The notes: generated from the letters alone by a model not told the origin. Numbered from the stretch's first letter, positions 21,958 to 34,987 are shown. The stretch is DNA of 64,000 bases from Zygnema cylindricum (GCA_037447655.1 JBBHKE010001736.1:62001-126000), one strand, 5' to 3'. Numbers and translations are program-made.

Positions 21958-23756
21958 CATTGATGTTCAGAGAAATGCGAGCCGAAATTCCAAAATGTCG
22001 ACGGAAAGTCAAAAATCTTCGAGTTCAAAATCTAATATGGACGAGGAGGAGAAGATTGTGGAACAAGTTCCGGTTCTTAGACAAAGTACACGAGAGAATA
22101 GAGGAAAGAAACCAAATCGGCTTTCTTATGACAAAATTGGTGGAGAGAATTCCCATTATTTCGTCTCCGATGCAAAGGGGACCGAATTCCTTTTATAGCA
22201 ATTAATGTGCGAGAATTTGGCCGGTGATCCTCAATCATACGCGGAGGCGAGAAACTCGTGTGATTGGGAAACGAAGTGGAAGCCGGCATGGGAGAAGGGG
22301 TATAAGTCAATTGTAGAAAATCGGACATTTGAGGAAGTAAAATTACCGGAAGGAAAGAAAACGATTGACGCGAAATAGGTCTTCAAAACTAAAACTGGTG
22401 CATCGGGTGAAGTAGTAAAATATAAGGCGAGACTTGTATGCAAAGGATTTCAGCAAAGAGAGGGGGGTAGATTTCACGGAGACATATGCTCCCGTTGTGA
22501 AATTCGACTCTTTAAGAATGATTATGGCGATTGCCGCTGCAAGGAAGAAACACGTTCATCAAATAGACGTGGCGACCGCATTTTTCAATGGAGAGTTAGA
22601 ACAAGAGGTTTACATGAAGATACCTGAAGGTGTGACCTTACGAGAAGGAATGGTATGGCGTCTTCGCAAATCGCTCTACGGGTTGAAGCAGGCGCCTCGC
22701 ACTTGATATCTACGCCTACACAAAGTTCTTTTGGACTTTGGTTTCACACGTACGGTTTCGGATTCTGGAGTGTACGTGAAAGGACAAGGAATGGATCAAA
22801 TTACATTTTCGGTTTACGTCGATGATTTCTTGATGACGTCAGATAGTTTGGAACGTATACGCGAATTGAAAGGGTACTTACAACAACATTTCAAAGTCAC
22901 AGATCTTGGCAAAGTAAAATATATTTTGGGAATTGAACTGATTGGTCATGAGAATGGTGATATAAAGTTAAGTCAAGCGCAATATTGTAAGGAAGTATTA
23001 ACGCGATTTTCCATACTTGATGCAAAACCAATTTCGACGCCTATGGACGCGAAAAGTCAATTGTGAAAGTTCGAGGAAGAAGCAACGCTAGACTTACCGT
23101 ACCGCGAAGCGATTGGAAGTTTAATGTACCTAAGCGTTGGTACGCAGCCCGATATTTCGGCCGCCGTTTCAATTGTAAGTCGATATTGCCAAGCGCCAAA
23201 GAAATCACATTGGGAAGCCGTCAAGCGTATATTTCAATACTTGGCGGGAACTATGGATATCGGTCTTGTATTCAAATCTAAAAGACAATCGTTGGAACGT
23301 GTCGGATATTGCGACGCCGATTGGGGCGGAGATTTCGATTCGGGAAAATCAACGTCCGGATATGCGCTTGTGTTTGGTGGAGCAGCGATTTCGTGGAGTT
23401 CACGTTTGCAACCAACAGTGGCACTAAGTTCAACAAAGGCCGAGTATATGGTGGCGTGCCACGCAAGTAAAGCATCTATATGGATAAAAGAAATGTTAAG
23501 CGAACTTGGATTTTCAATTGGATGCTTACAAATTTTTACGGATAGTATGAGTTCAATGGCACTTGTGAAAAATCCCGTTTTTCACAAACGCACTAAACAT
23601 ATACGGATTCAATGGTATTTCGTACGAGATTTGGTAGCGGCAAAAGAAGTGGAATTTTTGTATGTATCGACACTTGAGGAAGCTGCCGATATGCTTACTA
23701 AGGCGGCGACGTTTGATGTGCTTTTAAGAGGAAGACCTAAACTAGGGTTTTTGTGA
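21958..23756 (+). pseudogene. Family B reverse transcriptase and RNase H, broken
   Basis: The linker (VLRQSTRENRGKKPNRLSY) is followed by RT in pieces: KTIDAK with TAG for Trp, then VFKTKTGASGEVVKYKARLV; KKHVHQIDVATAFFNGELEQ; LYGLKQAPRT with TGA for Trp; and YVDDFLMTSD (about 22819-22848). RNase H at 23124-23756 is uninterrupted (YLSVGTQPDISAAVS, YCDADWGGDFDSGKSTSGYA, LSSTKAEYMVACHASKASIW, ADMLTKA). Extra G near 22466 and a TGA near 23063 shift or stop the frame. This part has decayed. Confidence 0.8.
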
Positions 23757-23785
23757 CGCAGACGATTCTTCAATGAAGAGGGGAA

Positions 23786-24357
23786 TGTTACGATTCATTG
23801 AAAGAATCGTACGCACGCGGAATCAGTTTGATTTCGCGAAAGAAAAACTGTACTTTCTAGAATATACCGAAAGTACAGTTACGTGTATTTAGATAAAGTT
23901 CTAGTTGTTTCGCGAAATATATTTGCTGTTTCGTTTCGCGTCTAGATTGCCGTACGTCTAATATAGTACGATAGTACTTCTAGCTTTGTCTAGTACTTTC
24001 GTCTTAGCTTGTCGTTTTGCTATGTTTCAGCCCTTAGTGAGAATTAGAGTGTTCTAGTCTAATCTGCGGACAGGTGGCATCTGGAAGCTTCTTGGCGGCG
24101 CACGCTCACACGTGTCACGCCATGGCTGGTATTGTATTTAAGGGACACCATGACTGTGTGTTAATTAATCGATGAGAAATTGGAGGATTATATGGAGTAA
24201 TAGAAGAGAAAGAGAAGAAATTGTAATTTCAGTTTTTTATTAATGTGAGAATTTTATGAAATGTCTCTTCAATGTTGATGTAATGTTTTATATTCTGAAT
24301 GCTTTTGCTGCTATAAGTGTTTGTAAGTGAGCTCAGAGTTTTTTATCCATCCTTTCA
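23786..24357 (+). repeat. LTR 2 of family B, shared by the two tandem units
   Basis: The LTR is 572 bp, TGTTACGATTC...CCTTTCA, and is preceded by a polypurine tract and followed two bases later by a PBS. It therefore acts as both the 3' LTR of unit 1 and the 5' LTR of unit 2. Confidence 0.9.
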
Positions 24358-24414
24358 TTTGGTATCGGAGCGGGTAGAGCTCCATTATGGTATCTCCTTG
24401 TCTAGTGTTGGCGC

Positions 24415-25674
24415 ATGGGGGGAAAGAACAAAAAGAAGTCCTTTTTCACTCCCTCCTCTTCAGCTACCCCTATTTCAAAATTTTGGGAAAATTTGCCAAC
24501 TCCCGAGGATCCTCCTAAAGAAGAGAAAGAGTTCAGTTTTACCGGAGCCGCATTTGAGTCATCATTCCCCACTGATTCGTTCGATCAAAATAGAGGTGTT
24601 GGTGGCTCGATGTCCGACAATCAAATGCGAGAGTATTTGGAGAATTTTATGCGTCAGATTGATGAGAAGTTTTCGGCCGTGGATAGGAAGTTTGATGAAT
24701 TAGCTCACGGTGAGCTGGATCCCGATCCGGATGGAGGAGATTCCGATGATAGTGATGAGGAGGCAAAGAAAGTGAAAGATAAAAAGGGGAAATTTAAGCT
24801 TGATGACGATTCTGATTTAGAAGAAGATAGTCAAGGAGGAGTGGAAATGTTTCAGATGCCCGGAAAGACCTTCGTATTCAATGGATCGAATTACCCTTCG
24901 AGGAAGAAATATATTCGAGCTCAATTGATTTTGAGAGGCCTTTGGAAGGTCGTCAATGGAGAAGAGAAAATGCCGGTTGGAGATGCGAAGGCTCGTCGTT
25001 TGTGGAAGCGAAAGAATCATGCGGCCATCACTAGATTAATGCAAAAGTGTTCGGTATCCATGCATGATCATTTTCTCACGCATAGCACCGTACATGGATG
25101 TTGGAAGGCGTTGGAATCCCAATTTGAGAGGGGAATCCAAAACAAAGGGCAATACATGTTCTCTGATTTCATGCAATTTAAAATGAAATCCAACGAATCT
25201 TTTGACGATGCCGTGAAGAGATTTAATATTATTGTGGAGCAACTTGTTAACAATGGGAGAATGATCACGGAGGAGGACAAAGTAACCGGATTTATGAATG
25301 CGTTACCGGATAAATGGATCCACCTCAAGGAGATTTTACTTGCGAGGGAAAATAATACTTACGAATTTATTGTGAATTATTTGAAGATGGCCGAGAGTAA
25401 TCGTATCATTTCCTCAAAAGGATTTTTGGGCGTTGGATCCTTGAATGTGACCGCTCCCGAATTTGCGGACTTGCATTATTTCCGTGGAAGAGGTGGTGGA
25501 AAAGGAGGAGGTACGAGAGGTCGTGGAAAATGGCTTGATAGGGGTGGAAATCTAAGATCTCGGTCCGCCCAAAATGATAGTAGCAACGTCTTGTGTTTCC
25601 GTTGCAACCGACCCGGTCATTTTTTGGCTTCGTGTCCGAAAAAGAGAGAGAATGCTTCAATTGTGGGAAAGTAG
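24415..25674 (+). CDS. Family B gag, second copy, 419 codons
   Basis: This frame has the same length and domain order as 18953-20212 (acidic segment, UBN2-like domain, Gly/Arg stretch, zinc knuckle CFRCNRPGHFLASC). I see three amino-acid differences (Leu/Ser, Lys/Arg, Val/Phe) in the N-terminal half. It is intact over its full length, but its pol part is lost at the gap. Confidence 0.78.
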   Translation: MGGKNKKKSFFTPSSSATPISKFWENLPTPEDPPKEEKEFSFTGAAFESSFPTDSFDQNRGVGGSMSDNQMREYLENFMRQIDEKFSAVDRKFDELAHGELDPDPDGGDSDDSDEEAKKVKDKKGKFKLDDDSDLEEDSQGGVEMFQMPGKTFVFNGSNYPSRKKYIRAQLILRGLWKVVNGEEKMPVGDAKARRLWKRKNHAAITRLMQKCSVSMHDHFLTHSTVHGCWKALESQFERGIQNKGQYMFSDFMQFKMKSNESFDDAVKRFNIIVEQLVNNGRMITEEDKVTGFMNALPDKWIHLKEILLARENNTYEFIVNYLKMAESNRIISSKGFLGVGSLNVTAPEFADLHYFRGRGGGKGGGTRGRGKWLDRGGNLRSRSAQNDSSNVLCFRCNRPGHFLASCPKKRENASIVGK

Positions 25675-26282
25675 GCCACACGAGCCAACAATGCTACTCT
25701 AAATTTAGTAGCGGAGGAGTAAGAGGCGGTCGCAGTTTTGGTGGTCGCGGTCGCGGACGTGATAGTGGTCCTGGTCGTGGACGCTATGGCGGTCATGGTG
25801 GAAGCCATGGAAATTTTGTTGACTTAAGAAATTACGAAGGAGACGAAGGTGGACAAACGTTCACTTGTCTTCACCTCACTATTGATTCTTTAAGTGACGC
25901 ACGCGATGACGCACACGAAAAGGAATGGATTATTGACACGGGAGCGTCTCACCACGTGTGTACGGACGCTACACTTTTTGACGACATGGGCTCACTTACC
26001 ATACCAAAGCTAATTACGGTCGCAAGTGGACAAACGATTACGGTTGGTACCGTAGGTACCGTTTGATTGAATTTACCTACGTGGGACCGTTTTGGAAATG
26101 AAACGATATCGGAAGCACGTTTATTGAACGTCCTATATATTCCGGACGGTTCAGTGAATCTATTAAGTGTACCTCAAATTCAGCGAGCCGGTGGGAGCGT
26201 AGTCGCTAGAGGTGATTCGGCGATTCGCATATATTGCGCTGACGGCAAATTAATCGGCGAAGGCGAAGTCACCAATTCGATG
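25593..26282 (+). pseudogene. Family B second knuckle and protease, second copy, cut by gap
   Basis: It repeats 20131-20821: knuckle ECFNCGKVGHTSQQC, RG-rich stretch, protease WIIDTGASHHVC, the same in-frame TGA (26064-26066), then the open frame from 26067 until the N run at 26283. Confidence 0.75.
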
Positions 26283-26292
26283 NNNNNNNNNN
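26283..26292. other. Assembly gap (10 N)
   Basis: Exactly ten N separate the second family B unit from unrelated AT-rich sequence. Ten is a common placeholder for an unknown gap length, so the sequences on either side need not be adjacent in the genome. Confidence 0.98.
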
Positions 26293-28313
26293 TTATTTTC
26301 AAGGATTTATAATTCTAATTCCTTATTATATATAATTTTATATAGGGTAGTTGGAGAAATTGACTAGGCCTATTGAGAAAGCTTAAAGGTTAAACATCAT
26401 TATTCCTTAATCTTAATATTTAGGAACTTTTATTGCGGTGTATCCCTAGGAATGCATTTGTTATGTAAACTGTATTGAAAATATCGTACAAAAAAATGTC
26501 GTACAAAAAATTATCTTACAAAAAAATATCGTACAATGTTGTACAGTGTATGTGCAAATGATTTGATTGAAGAAAAATGACAGCAACCATTCGCTACATT
26601 TCGATCATTTTTCAAGAAAGTACACAGTACGTTTTGATTTTTGTTCGTTCTGCATATTTACGGAAATCAAAATCGCAAAGAAAAAGCATTGGGTGTAGGA
26701 TTGCGATATCTCGTACGGGTCTTGCCTTGCCTCCTCCCTCGCCTAGTCCTTCTTCTCATTCCTCCATTAGAGAAATACAAAAAAAAATTGTTCGAGAAAT
26801 TTGAGGGAAATATGGCAAAAAAAACCAAGAAGCCATGCTGTAAAAATTATAAAATTATTGATGTCGATGGTAAAAATAGAAGTCTACAAAGCCATAAAAT
26901 GTGTGACATCTACAATGCCACACCAAGATATAGTGTTTAAAACAATCTCGACTTCAAATGAAGCATAGGTTTTTGTACATTGGAACACCTTTCAAATCCG
27001 TACGTAGAAGATACACTACGAGACAAATTTCACTTGCTAAGTTGCTGTTCTATGGGCAAACACCTATTTCGGTAGTGTCACATATGGATCAGCTTCAATG
27101 TCGATATATTGCAAGGTCTGTGTTTATTGATATTGTTGTCTTGAAAATTCTATATTTATCAAGTTTGACGATAAATGGGTATAAATCGATAACTGCCGGT
27201 AGTCGCTTGATAACTCTACAGAAATGTGTGCGGAAATATTTGTGAGTCGAAATATGTTTCTCGCCAAATGTTCACGGAACAAGCGATTGGCTAAGAATTT
27301 TGCATTCAAAATTTGAAAAAAATAAGTATTGTCATCATAATGAAACATTGTAAAACGTTTCTATGACAGCCTTTCGTAAAGTGTTTTGATTATCGAAAGT
27401 CAAAAAAAGATTGCACCTCAACATCAAAGTGAATACAAAAATAATCTCTTTGTTATTGTCTAAATGATGCACTTATGTTGTTTTATCGTACTAATGCGTA
27501 CGATTTTTTAACAAAAATGGTGTGGGGTAGTGGTAAAGGTGAGTGCAGCAAGTGGGGTACAAGACACTTTGATGATCAAATATTTTGGGAAACTTCAAAG
27601 TGGGTGTTATTTACGACAACCCGATTTTCACTACAACGATTATATGTCTGCGTTTATAAATTATTTTGGTTCTAACCACTAATCGACATTAAATACCTTA
27701 CAATAACCCATAATATATACAAATCGATCAACGACAAAACTTGCTTGATATACAACACCAATAGTATTCAACCCAAATTTGATTTTGCTCGGTTCAACTA
27801 TGGTCGAAATCGAACCAAACGGTCTCATTTCAAACTAACCAAACCATTGCGACTAATCAAACCATTAACTCGCAACCATTAAAACATAACCATAACGGCT
27901 CTCGCTCATCCTATTTTAGTTAAACGGATTTCAAGCAATTAAAATGTTTAATTCCGCGATTGAGTACGGTCGAAAAGACGAAGATCGGAGAACAATAAAT
28001 GTTCCAAGATGAAGTCAATTGTGCTATGGTTTTTGTATGGCAGAAGATTTTCTCGTTACAGATTCAATTTTAAGGAAAACGACAAAAAAACCTTATTTTG
28101 ACGCATAGGCACACCCCAACTTGCACCGAAAGGAAACTGAGCCGAAGCAAACCGAACCAAGTCAAGCGCTACACATGCCATCACAACTAGAGTTAGTTAA
28201 ATATTACAAGCCTTTGCAATTTATTAGATTCCATTACACTGAAATATGTTAGGCAATGTGGCTTGTTGTAGGCCACTTACCTGAATACTGTTGAAAACGC
28301 TAGTTTTATGCTA
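26293..28313. other. AT-rich segment with no recognisable gene
   Basis: Open frames of 60-100 codons (e.g. 26641-26940, 26958-27245) have no domain. A short tandem array at 26467-26540 repeats about four imperfect 16-17-bp units of the form TATCGTACAAAAAAA. Confidence 0.5.
26467..26540 (+). repeat. Short tandem array, unit about 16-17 bp (TATCGTACAAAAAAA)
   Basis: The units atatcgtacaaaaaa, atgtcgtacaaaaaa, ttatcttacaaaaaaa and atatcgtacaatg follow each other directly, with third-unit drift (cgtac to cttac). Confidence 0.75.
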
Positions 28314-29146
28314 CATTCACACTAGAAATGGATGATGAATGAGACGAGGAAACGAATGATCCGGTACCATTTATTCCGCATAAAAAACAAAACAGAGGCG
28401 CCAAACTAACCGACTGCTCGGCTGTCAACCTTTTTGGAGCGTAGCGATGGACAAAATAGATGATTTGGAGCGGAGCGACGTACAAAACATACGGTCAAGT
28501 GCGTCAAAAAATTAACAACTATGGTGAATCATGTTCTTTTCCGAAAACCCTTTTCGGAATGCCAAAAACCAACTTTGAAAAAACATGAAGTCGCATCTCC
28601 GTACTAAAACTAATTTTTTTAAAATGATAACCCATAAACGAATAGCCAATAAAAATCATCTAGAATAGAACGTAAAAAAATGTAAACTGATTTTTTTTTT
28701 GAAATTTTGACGGAACATACTCCCCCTTTTTACCCTCCTGTAGATGAGGAAGGACTTTCCTCGAATTTCACTCATTTCCTCCCTCCCTCCCTCTTCTCTC
28801 TCACCCTCCCTACCTCCCTTTTCTCTCTCACCCTCCCTCCCTCACTCTCCTCCCTCTCGCTCACAATCCCTCTTCTATTTCACCCTCACTTCCTCCCTCC
28901 CTTCCTCCCCCCCTCTTCCCTTTTCCCACTCTCTCTCCCTCTTTTTTTTTTCGCAGCCGGTTTGGAAAGTATATTGAAATCCAATTCGAAAAGAAAAGAC
29001 GAGTTTCTGGAGCCGCCATTAAATCGTACCTTTTGGAGAGATCGAGAGTGGTACAGATTTCGAATCCGGAAAGAAATTATCACTGCTTTTATTAGTTATG
29101 TGACGGGGGCTTCCGCTGAGGTGGGACACCGGAACTAGTGTGAATG
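28314..29146 (+). mobile_element. Family alpha copy 2, bounded by 12-bp inverted ends, carrying a myosin exon
   Basis: CATTCACACTAG at 28314-28325 is exactly inverted as CTAGTGTGAATG at 29135-29146. The interior first matches alpha copy 1 (28314-28735 against 17755-18160), then a pyrimidine tract, then a splice acceptor and a myosin motor fragment that ends at the right inverted repeat. I could not find a clear target duplication at this pair of ends. A third occurrence of the left end with about 45 bp of homology lies at 45955-46001. Confidence 0.6.
28957..29134 (+). pseudogene. Myosin motor-domain exon fragment (class V/XI-like), broken
   Basis: After a pyrimidine tract ending in tcgcag (28951-28956), the exon reads in phase 2: [11 protein letters not shown], then [15 protein letters not shown] and PERNYHCFY. 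This is the strongly conserved myosin head region around switch II and the relay (family consensus RFGKFVEIQF...[14 protein letters not shown]...PERNYHCFY). It then meets TAG at 29093-29095 where Gln is usual (HCFYQLC), and one extra G in 29105-29109 shifts the continuation LCDGASAEV. It is about 58 codons long, with no other myosin exon in the window. The acceptor and pyrimidine tract suggest an intron-exon piece taken from genomic DNA. Confidence 0.82.
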
Positions 29147-29199
29147 ATTTTTTGATTTTTGCTTTTTAATTTGAAATATTTTATATAAATATCCCCTAC

Positions 29200-31158
<1,959 letters not shown>

Positions 31159-31338
31159 GCTATTGCTCACTCCGAAGTCGTTTTCCCCAAAATCAAGGAC
31201 AAAGTGGGAGGCAAAAAATGGTGTGGACCAAAGGAGATGGCAGCCATAGATGGATTCATGGCCTCCATGAAACGTCGTAAGGAGAATGTCGGGTTTTTGG
31301 CTTCTCGAATCACGGCTCTCCAGGCTTCTCTTGACTAA
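31159..31338 (+). CDS. Candidate terminal exon of an unidentified protein (60 codons plus stop)
   Basis: The pyrimidine tract ends in cccacccag at 31158. The sequence then loses its bias and is open as AIAHSEVVFPKIKDKVGGKK, WCGPKEMAAIDGFMASMKRR, ending RITALQASLD and TAA (31336-31338). The composition change at the acceptor, balanced codons and a Leu/Ala-rich helical C-terminus support a real or recently real coding exon. I do not recognise the family. Upstream exons are not identifiable in the window, so it may be a captured or orphan fragment like the myosin exon 2 kb upstream. Confidence 0.4.
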   Translation, partial: AIAHSEVVFPKIKDKVGGKKWCGPKEMAAIDGFMASMKRRKENVGFLASRITALQASLD

Positions 31339-34300
31339 TGGCAAGCGGAGCAAATTAATTGAAAACTATACTACCTTTCTTTTTGTCCATGGTGTTTTTG
31401 TCGTTGTCGATTGTTACAGAACATAAGGCTGGGATTCTCGCTTGGTCTCTTTTTCTCTCCCGATATCTCTCTGGCTGTTTTGTTCACTCCCTCTCCTCTC
31501 TTCTTCTCTCTCTTCCTCTCCCTTTTTCTCTCCCTCGCTCTCCCCCCTCTATCTATTCCTCCCTCTCCCTCTCCTCTCCCTCTCCCTGTCCCTCCCCCTC
31601 CCCTCTCCCTCCCCTCTCCCTCCCTCTCTCTCGTCCTTCCCTCTCCCTCTTGCTCTTCACTCTATTTAACCACTTCTTTCCATTTTTGTTCTATTTTCGG
31701 ATCTACTACTCCGGATTTGTTTTTTTTGTCGTTTTTGTGTTTTGGACTTCCTGTATATTGCACGGCTCCTTATCTTTTTGTGGGCTGCTTTTAAGGTTTA
31801 TAAGTCTTCTTTTTATTTTATCGGAGTTACATCGTTTGTTGAAAATATATCATATGTACAATACAAGGTATAGAAATTGTATGAGAAAAGGAAAAAAAGG
31901 AAAAAACATTCACCTAAATTTTGGTGCTTGTGACGAATAATGAATCATGTAGTTTGTAACAAATTGTGCCCAATGTATAGTTCTGTATACCATTATAAGT
32001 GTTGACTTCTTTATTTATTCAGAACATGGTATTCGCCATATAATCTAGCATGTGTCAAAGTGGTCTTTAAGAATAGTTTTTTTTTTTAACCCGTTCCCCC
32101 GTAGATTCCCGTTTGTCTGCACATGTATTAGTGTTTTAATACACGTCTAGAAAACTGAGATTAGTTTTGAGTGCACATTATTTGTGTTCCAAAAAAATAT
32201 ATAATTAGACTAATGCTGAAAAGAAAATATCATTCTAAATACAAATGCCTTTGGAGAAACGTTATAAGCAAATGAAATTGTCAACATTTATTTATTACCG
32301 ATCCTCTCTCTCTCCTCTTTCCTGTTATTTTGCAGTGTTTGGAATAAATGTTGGAGGCGTTCCATGGGTTCCTCAAACGACTCAAGACGCGAAATTTTTA
32401 GTCGGGTTTTGAAACGTTTTGCTATTATGTGTTTTTATAGTTTTGTTTAAGTTGGCGATTTTTGTGGTGCTTCCGACGTATTCTTTTGTGCAAAATGGTT
32501 TGTTAAATAGCTCTCTTTGGAAAAAACTTTTGGCAAAAACTTCTACAAAACCGTAGACTTCGGAGGGCGTTAAGATTATATTTGTAGATTTCGGAGGGCG
32601 TTAAGACTAGATTCGTTGCTGGGGCCCGATGAAGCTGATTCATAGGAATTCTTTTATTCTTCAATTTTTGTTTTATTTGTTACTTTCTAAAAGTTTGATC
32701 CAATTGGTTTTGTATAGTTCAATTTAAACAAAATTTTGGGTTTTTTTTAGTGGAAATTATATTTTACAGTGCTTCCGAAATAGGAACGACTTCCTGAAAA
32801 ACATAGTGAGAGAATGTTGTTGTTTCAAAGAATAGGCAAGTACAAAGAGAAAATATTAGTGCTTCCAAAGACAAATAGAAAAACAATTTAGGTGACCATT
32901 GCCCATTTTTTATGGGCTTTAGAATGGCTCTGAAAGGAAGAATTTGTCGTTTTTTTTTTCAAAGTTTTATGGAAGAATCTGAATATCGACGATGATGGCT
33001 TGTGAATAAAGCGAAGAATCTTCTCATTGATATCCGTTTCTTTTTGTGCTCTCAAGTGTTCCAACATTAAATTTTGATCATTATTTTCTGTCTTTTTGCT
33101 CCTCAAAAATGCAAATCAATTTTATAACATAGAGACCACAACTATCGTTCTGTTTGTTAATTATTTGTTAATTATTATTTTTGTTTTTTTTTTCCTCCCG
33201 ATCATGAATTTAAGATAGACTTGTAGGACTGAGATTAAATGAGAGCGGAAACTTTTTCCACTATTCATTAGGGGGGGGAGAAAGGGAGGGTGGGAGAGCT
33301 TCTTCGGTCTCCATAACTCTATTTACAGAAGAGAGTAAAATCAAAAGGAGATAATTGATCAAGTTTGAACAATATCAACAAATTTGTGATATAAGAGTCC
33401 TTTTTTAGTTCCCTTTCTTGTGAGAGAAGCAAAAAAATCTTATAAAAAAATCTAAAACTGTTTAACAATGAAAAAAAAAAATTAAAAACAATCTAAAAGG
33501 TTGGAAGTGCTTAAAAAACGAACTTGTTGCAAATAAACTCGAGAAGTTTGTTTTCTTTAACTTTTTGAAATTTGAAGCAAAATAAAAAAATAAATATTGA
33601 GCCCAAATATACTTTGATTGAAAATTACAAACCACAAACAACGAGAAAAAAGGCCTTCTACTCAAAATCAATTACACAAAATTATATATTGATTAACATT
33701 TTTTTCAACTCTAAATAATTGCTGCAATGTCTCTTCTAAATAAACTTTGTCCTTCAAACAAACCATTTCTCGAACTCAAAGGTTCGAATGTGAAAACTTT
33801 GAGGGCTAAAACTTTGGGTAAAATCGACTCAAGCCTGAAAGATAAAAAAAATCCCATTGTGAGAGCCAAATTTTTGAAAATAACACCTACGAGAATGGAA
33901 GTTCTAAGAACTGTTCCCTAATATGTACTCTATCTCTACCATCTCCTCCCTCTCTACCGACAGGTTAGTTGCCATGTGTCCCAAACCACGAACCCAAGTC
34001 GAATAAGACGAAGCACACATATGAGACGAATTTTGCTGTCGACTCATTGGCTCCTCAATTTGCCTGAAAGACAAATTTCGTTCTTTACCAACTTCACTAT
34101 TGATAAGGAATGTTGGCTTGTGGAGCTTTCAGGAAGCGTTGAGGCAACTTTTTCTCTGGTTCCACTAGTTTAGGGTTTCCGGAAATTGCGGAGGTGGTGC
34201 CAGCTGCCTCGGAAAGATGTTCCCCTCAAATGTCGGCTAAGGGACGAACTCGATCCAAAAGTCGTAAAACCGCATTTCCCAACTCTTTCAGGCTTCGATG

Positions 34301-34409
34301 TCACTGTTGGATTGGCACGTGAAGCCGGTCCAATACGGGGTAGAATATGGAAATATCCATACTCGAGCCGCCCGTAATAAATGGGTACGGACCCGCCAGT
34401 CTCAACATC
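31339..34409. other. AT-rich region, no recognisable gene
   Basis: A further pyrimidine-rich patch occupies 31440-31660. A direct duplication with gtagacttcggagggcgtta and gtagatttcggagggcgtta lies at about 32553-32606. A 64-codon open frame at 33727-33921 (MSLLNKLCPSNKPF...) has no recognisable domain and is left unassigned. The purine patch at 33270-33298 is low complexity. Confidence 0.5.
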
Positions 34410-34480
34410 GAGCAGGTGGCACAGTGGTAGTGCGTTCGCAGCTGAAGTGAAAGGTCCCAGGTTCGAACCCTGGCCGGCTC
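34410..34480 (+). mobile_element. tRNA-derived SINE head (or tRNA pseudogene)
   Basis: The 71 nt fold as a tRNA: acceptor GAGCAGG/CCGGCTC with one mismatch, D arm GCAC/GTGC, anticodon arm TTCGC/GTGAA and T arm CCAGG-TTCGAAC-CCTGG. The pol III A box (TGGCACAGTGGTA, 34417-34429) and B box (GGTTCGAACCC, 34460-34470) are intact. The anticodon loop AGCTGAA puts G at position 33 where T is invariant, and no CCA follows, so it is not a working tRNA-Gln(CTG). An A-rich tail (about 34540-34562) after a tRNA-unrelated body suggests a SINE. Confidence 0.65.
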
Positions 34481-34740
34481 AATTTTCCCAAGTGTGGGAC
34501 ATGCCGAATCCCGGATTTCTAGGAAATCTAACAGAATCTGCATAAAAATAAAAGCAAAAGGATATGGAAAAAAGTGTGTAAAAAGGTACAAAAAACGACA
34601 TGTAATTTTATAAGAATGGAAGGTCGGAAACTATGCCATCTGAAAGCATGGTTTAAACTCCAAAACAGATAATGAATTCTGGGCTTAACCTCACTTCTAG
34701 TAAAATAAATAGTTACGGAGCTGGATATAGTGTATTTAGG

Positions 34741-34987
34741 CACGGAGGGAGGGGAGGAGAAGAGGGAGAGGGAGAGAGCATTTAATGTTCCTCCGGACTA
34801 ATATCAAGTAAAACCACACGGGGCACTGATATGTAGGAGAGAGAGGGTATCCTATGTAGGAGAGAGAGGGCATAGAAGGATAGAGTGAGAGGGAGAGGGG
34901 GGGAGGGGGGGGGAGGGGAGGGAAGGGGAGGGGAGGGGAGGGGGAGAGAGAGGAGGGGAAGGAAGGAGGGAGAGGAGGAGAAGGAGG
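34741..34987 (+). repeat. Purine-rich tract, left part (split by family C)
   Basis: GGGA/GAGGGG-type low-complexity sequence with a direct duplication tatgtaggagagagaggg at about 34830 and 34853. The tract continues on the other side of the inserted family C element at 40106-40225. Confidence 0.85.

Larger units (their letters stand above)
18324..23785 (+). mobile_element. Ty1/copia retrotransposon family B, first unit (LTR plus internal region)
   Basis: The LTR (18324-18895), PBS, gag, protease, integrase, RT and RNase H are in copia order, with a polypurine tract (tgaagaggggaa, about 23774-23785) before the second LTR at 23786. There are many lesions: a -1 frame change near 20180, TGA 20602-20604, a stop near 21955, TAG near 22376 and TGA near 22705 at expected Trp codons, and an extra G near 22466. 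It is inserted in the pyrimidine tract of alpha copy 1. Confidence 0.9.
24358..26282 (+). mobile_element. Family B second tandem unit, truncated at assembly gap
   Basis: The PBS (24360-24371), gag (24415-25674), second knuckle plus protease (25593-26066) and the following frame (26067-26282) repeat unit 1. I noticed only about five substitutions over 1.9 kb, including gagtta/gagtca, gataag/gatagg, accgtc/accttc and atgcgc/atgggc. The unit breaks off at the N run, after which unrelated sequence begins. Confidence 0.85.

Noticed and set aside
33727-33921. 64-codon open frame starting MSLLNKLCPSNKP
   Set aside because: Reasonable composition but no homologous pattern, promoter or splice context recognised. 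Not enough to call a gene.
34410-34480. Functional tRNA-Gln(CTG) gene
   Set aside because: G instead of T at position 33, an acceptor mismatch and a SINE-like tail argue against a working tRNA.
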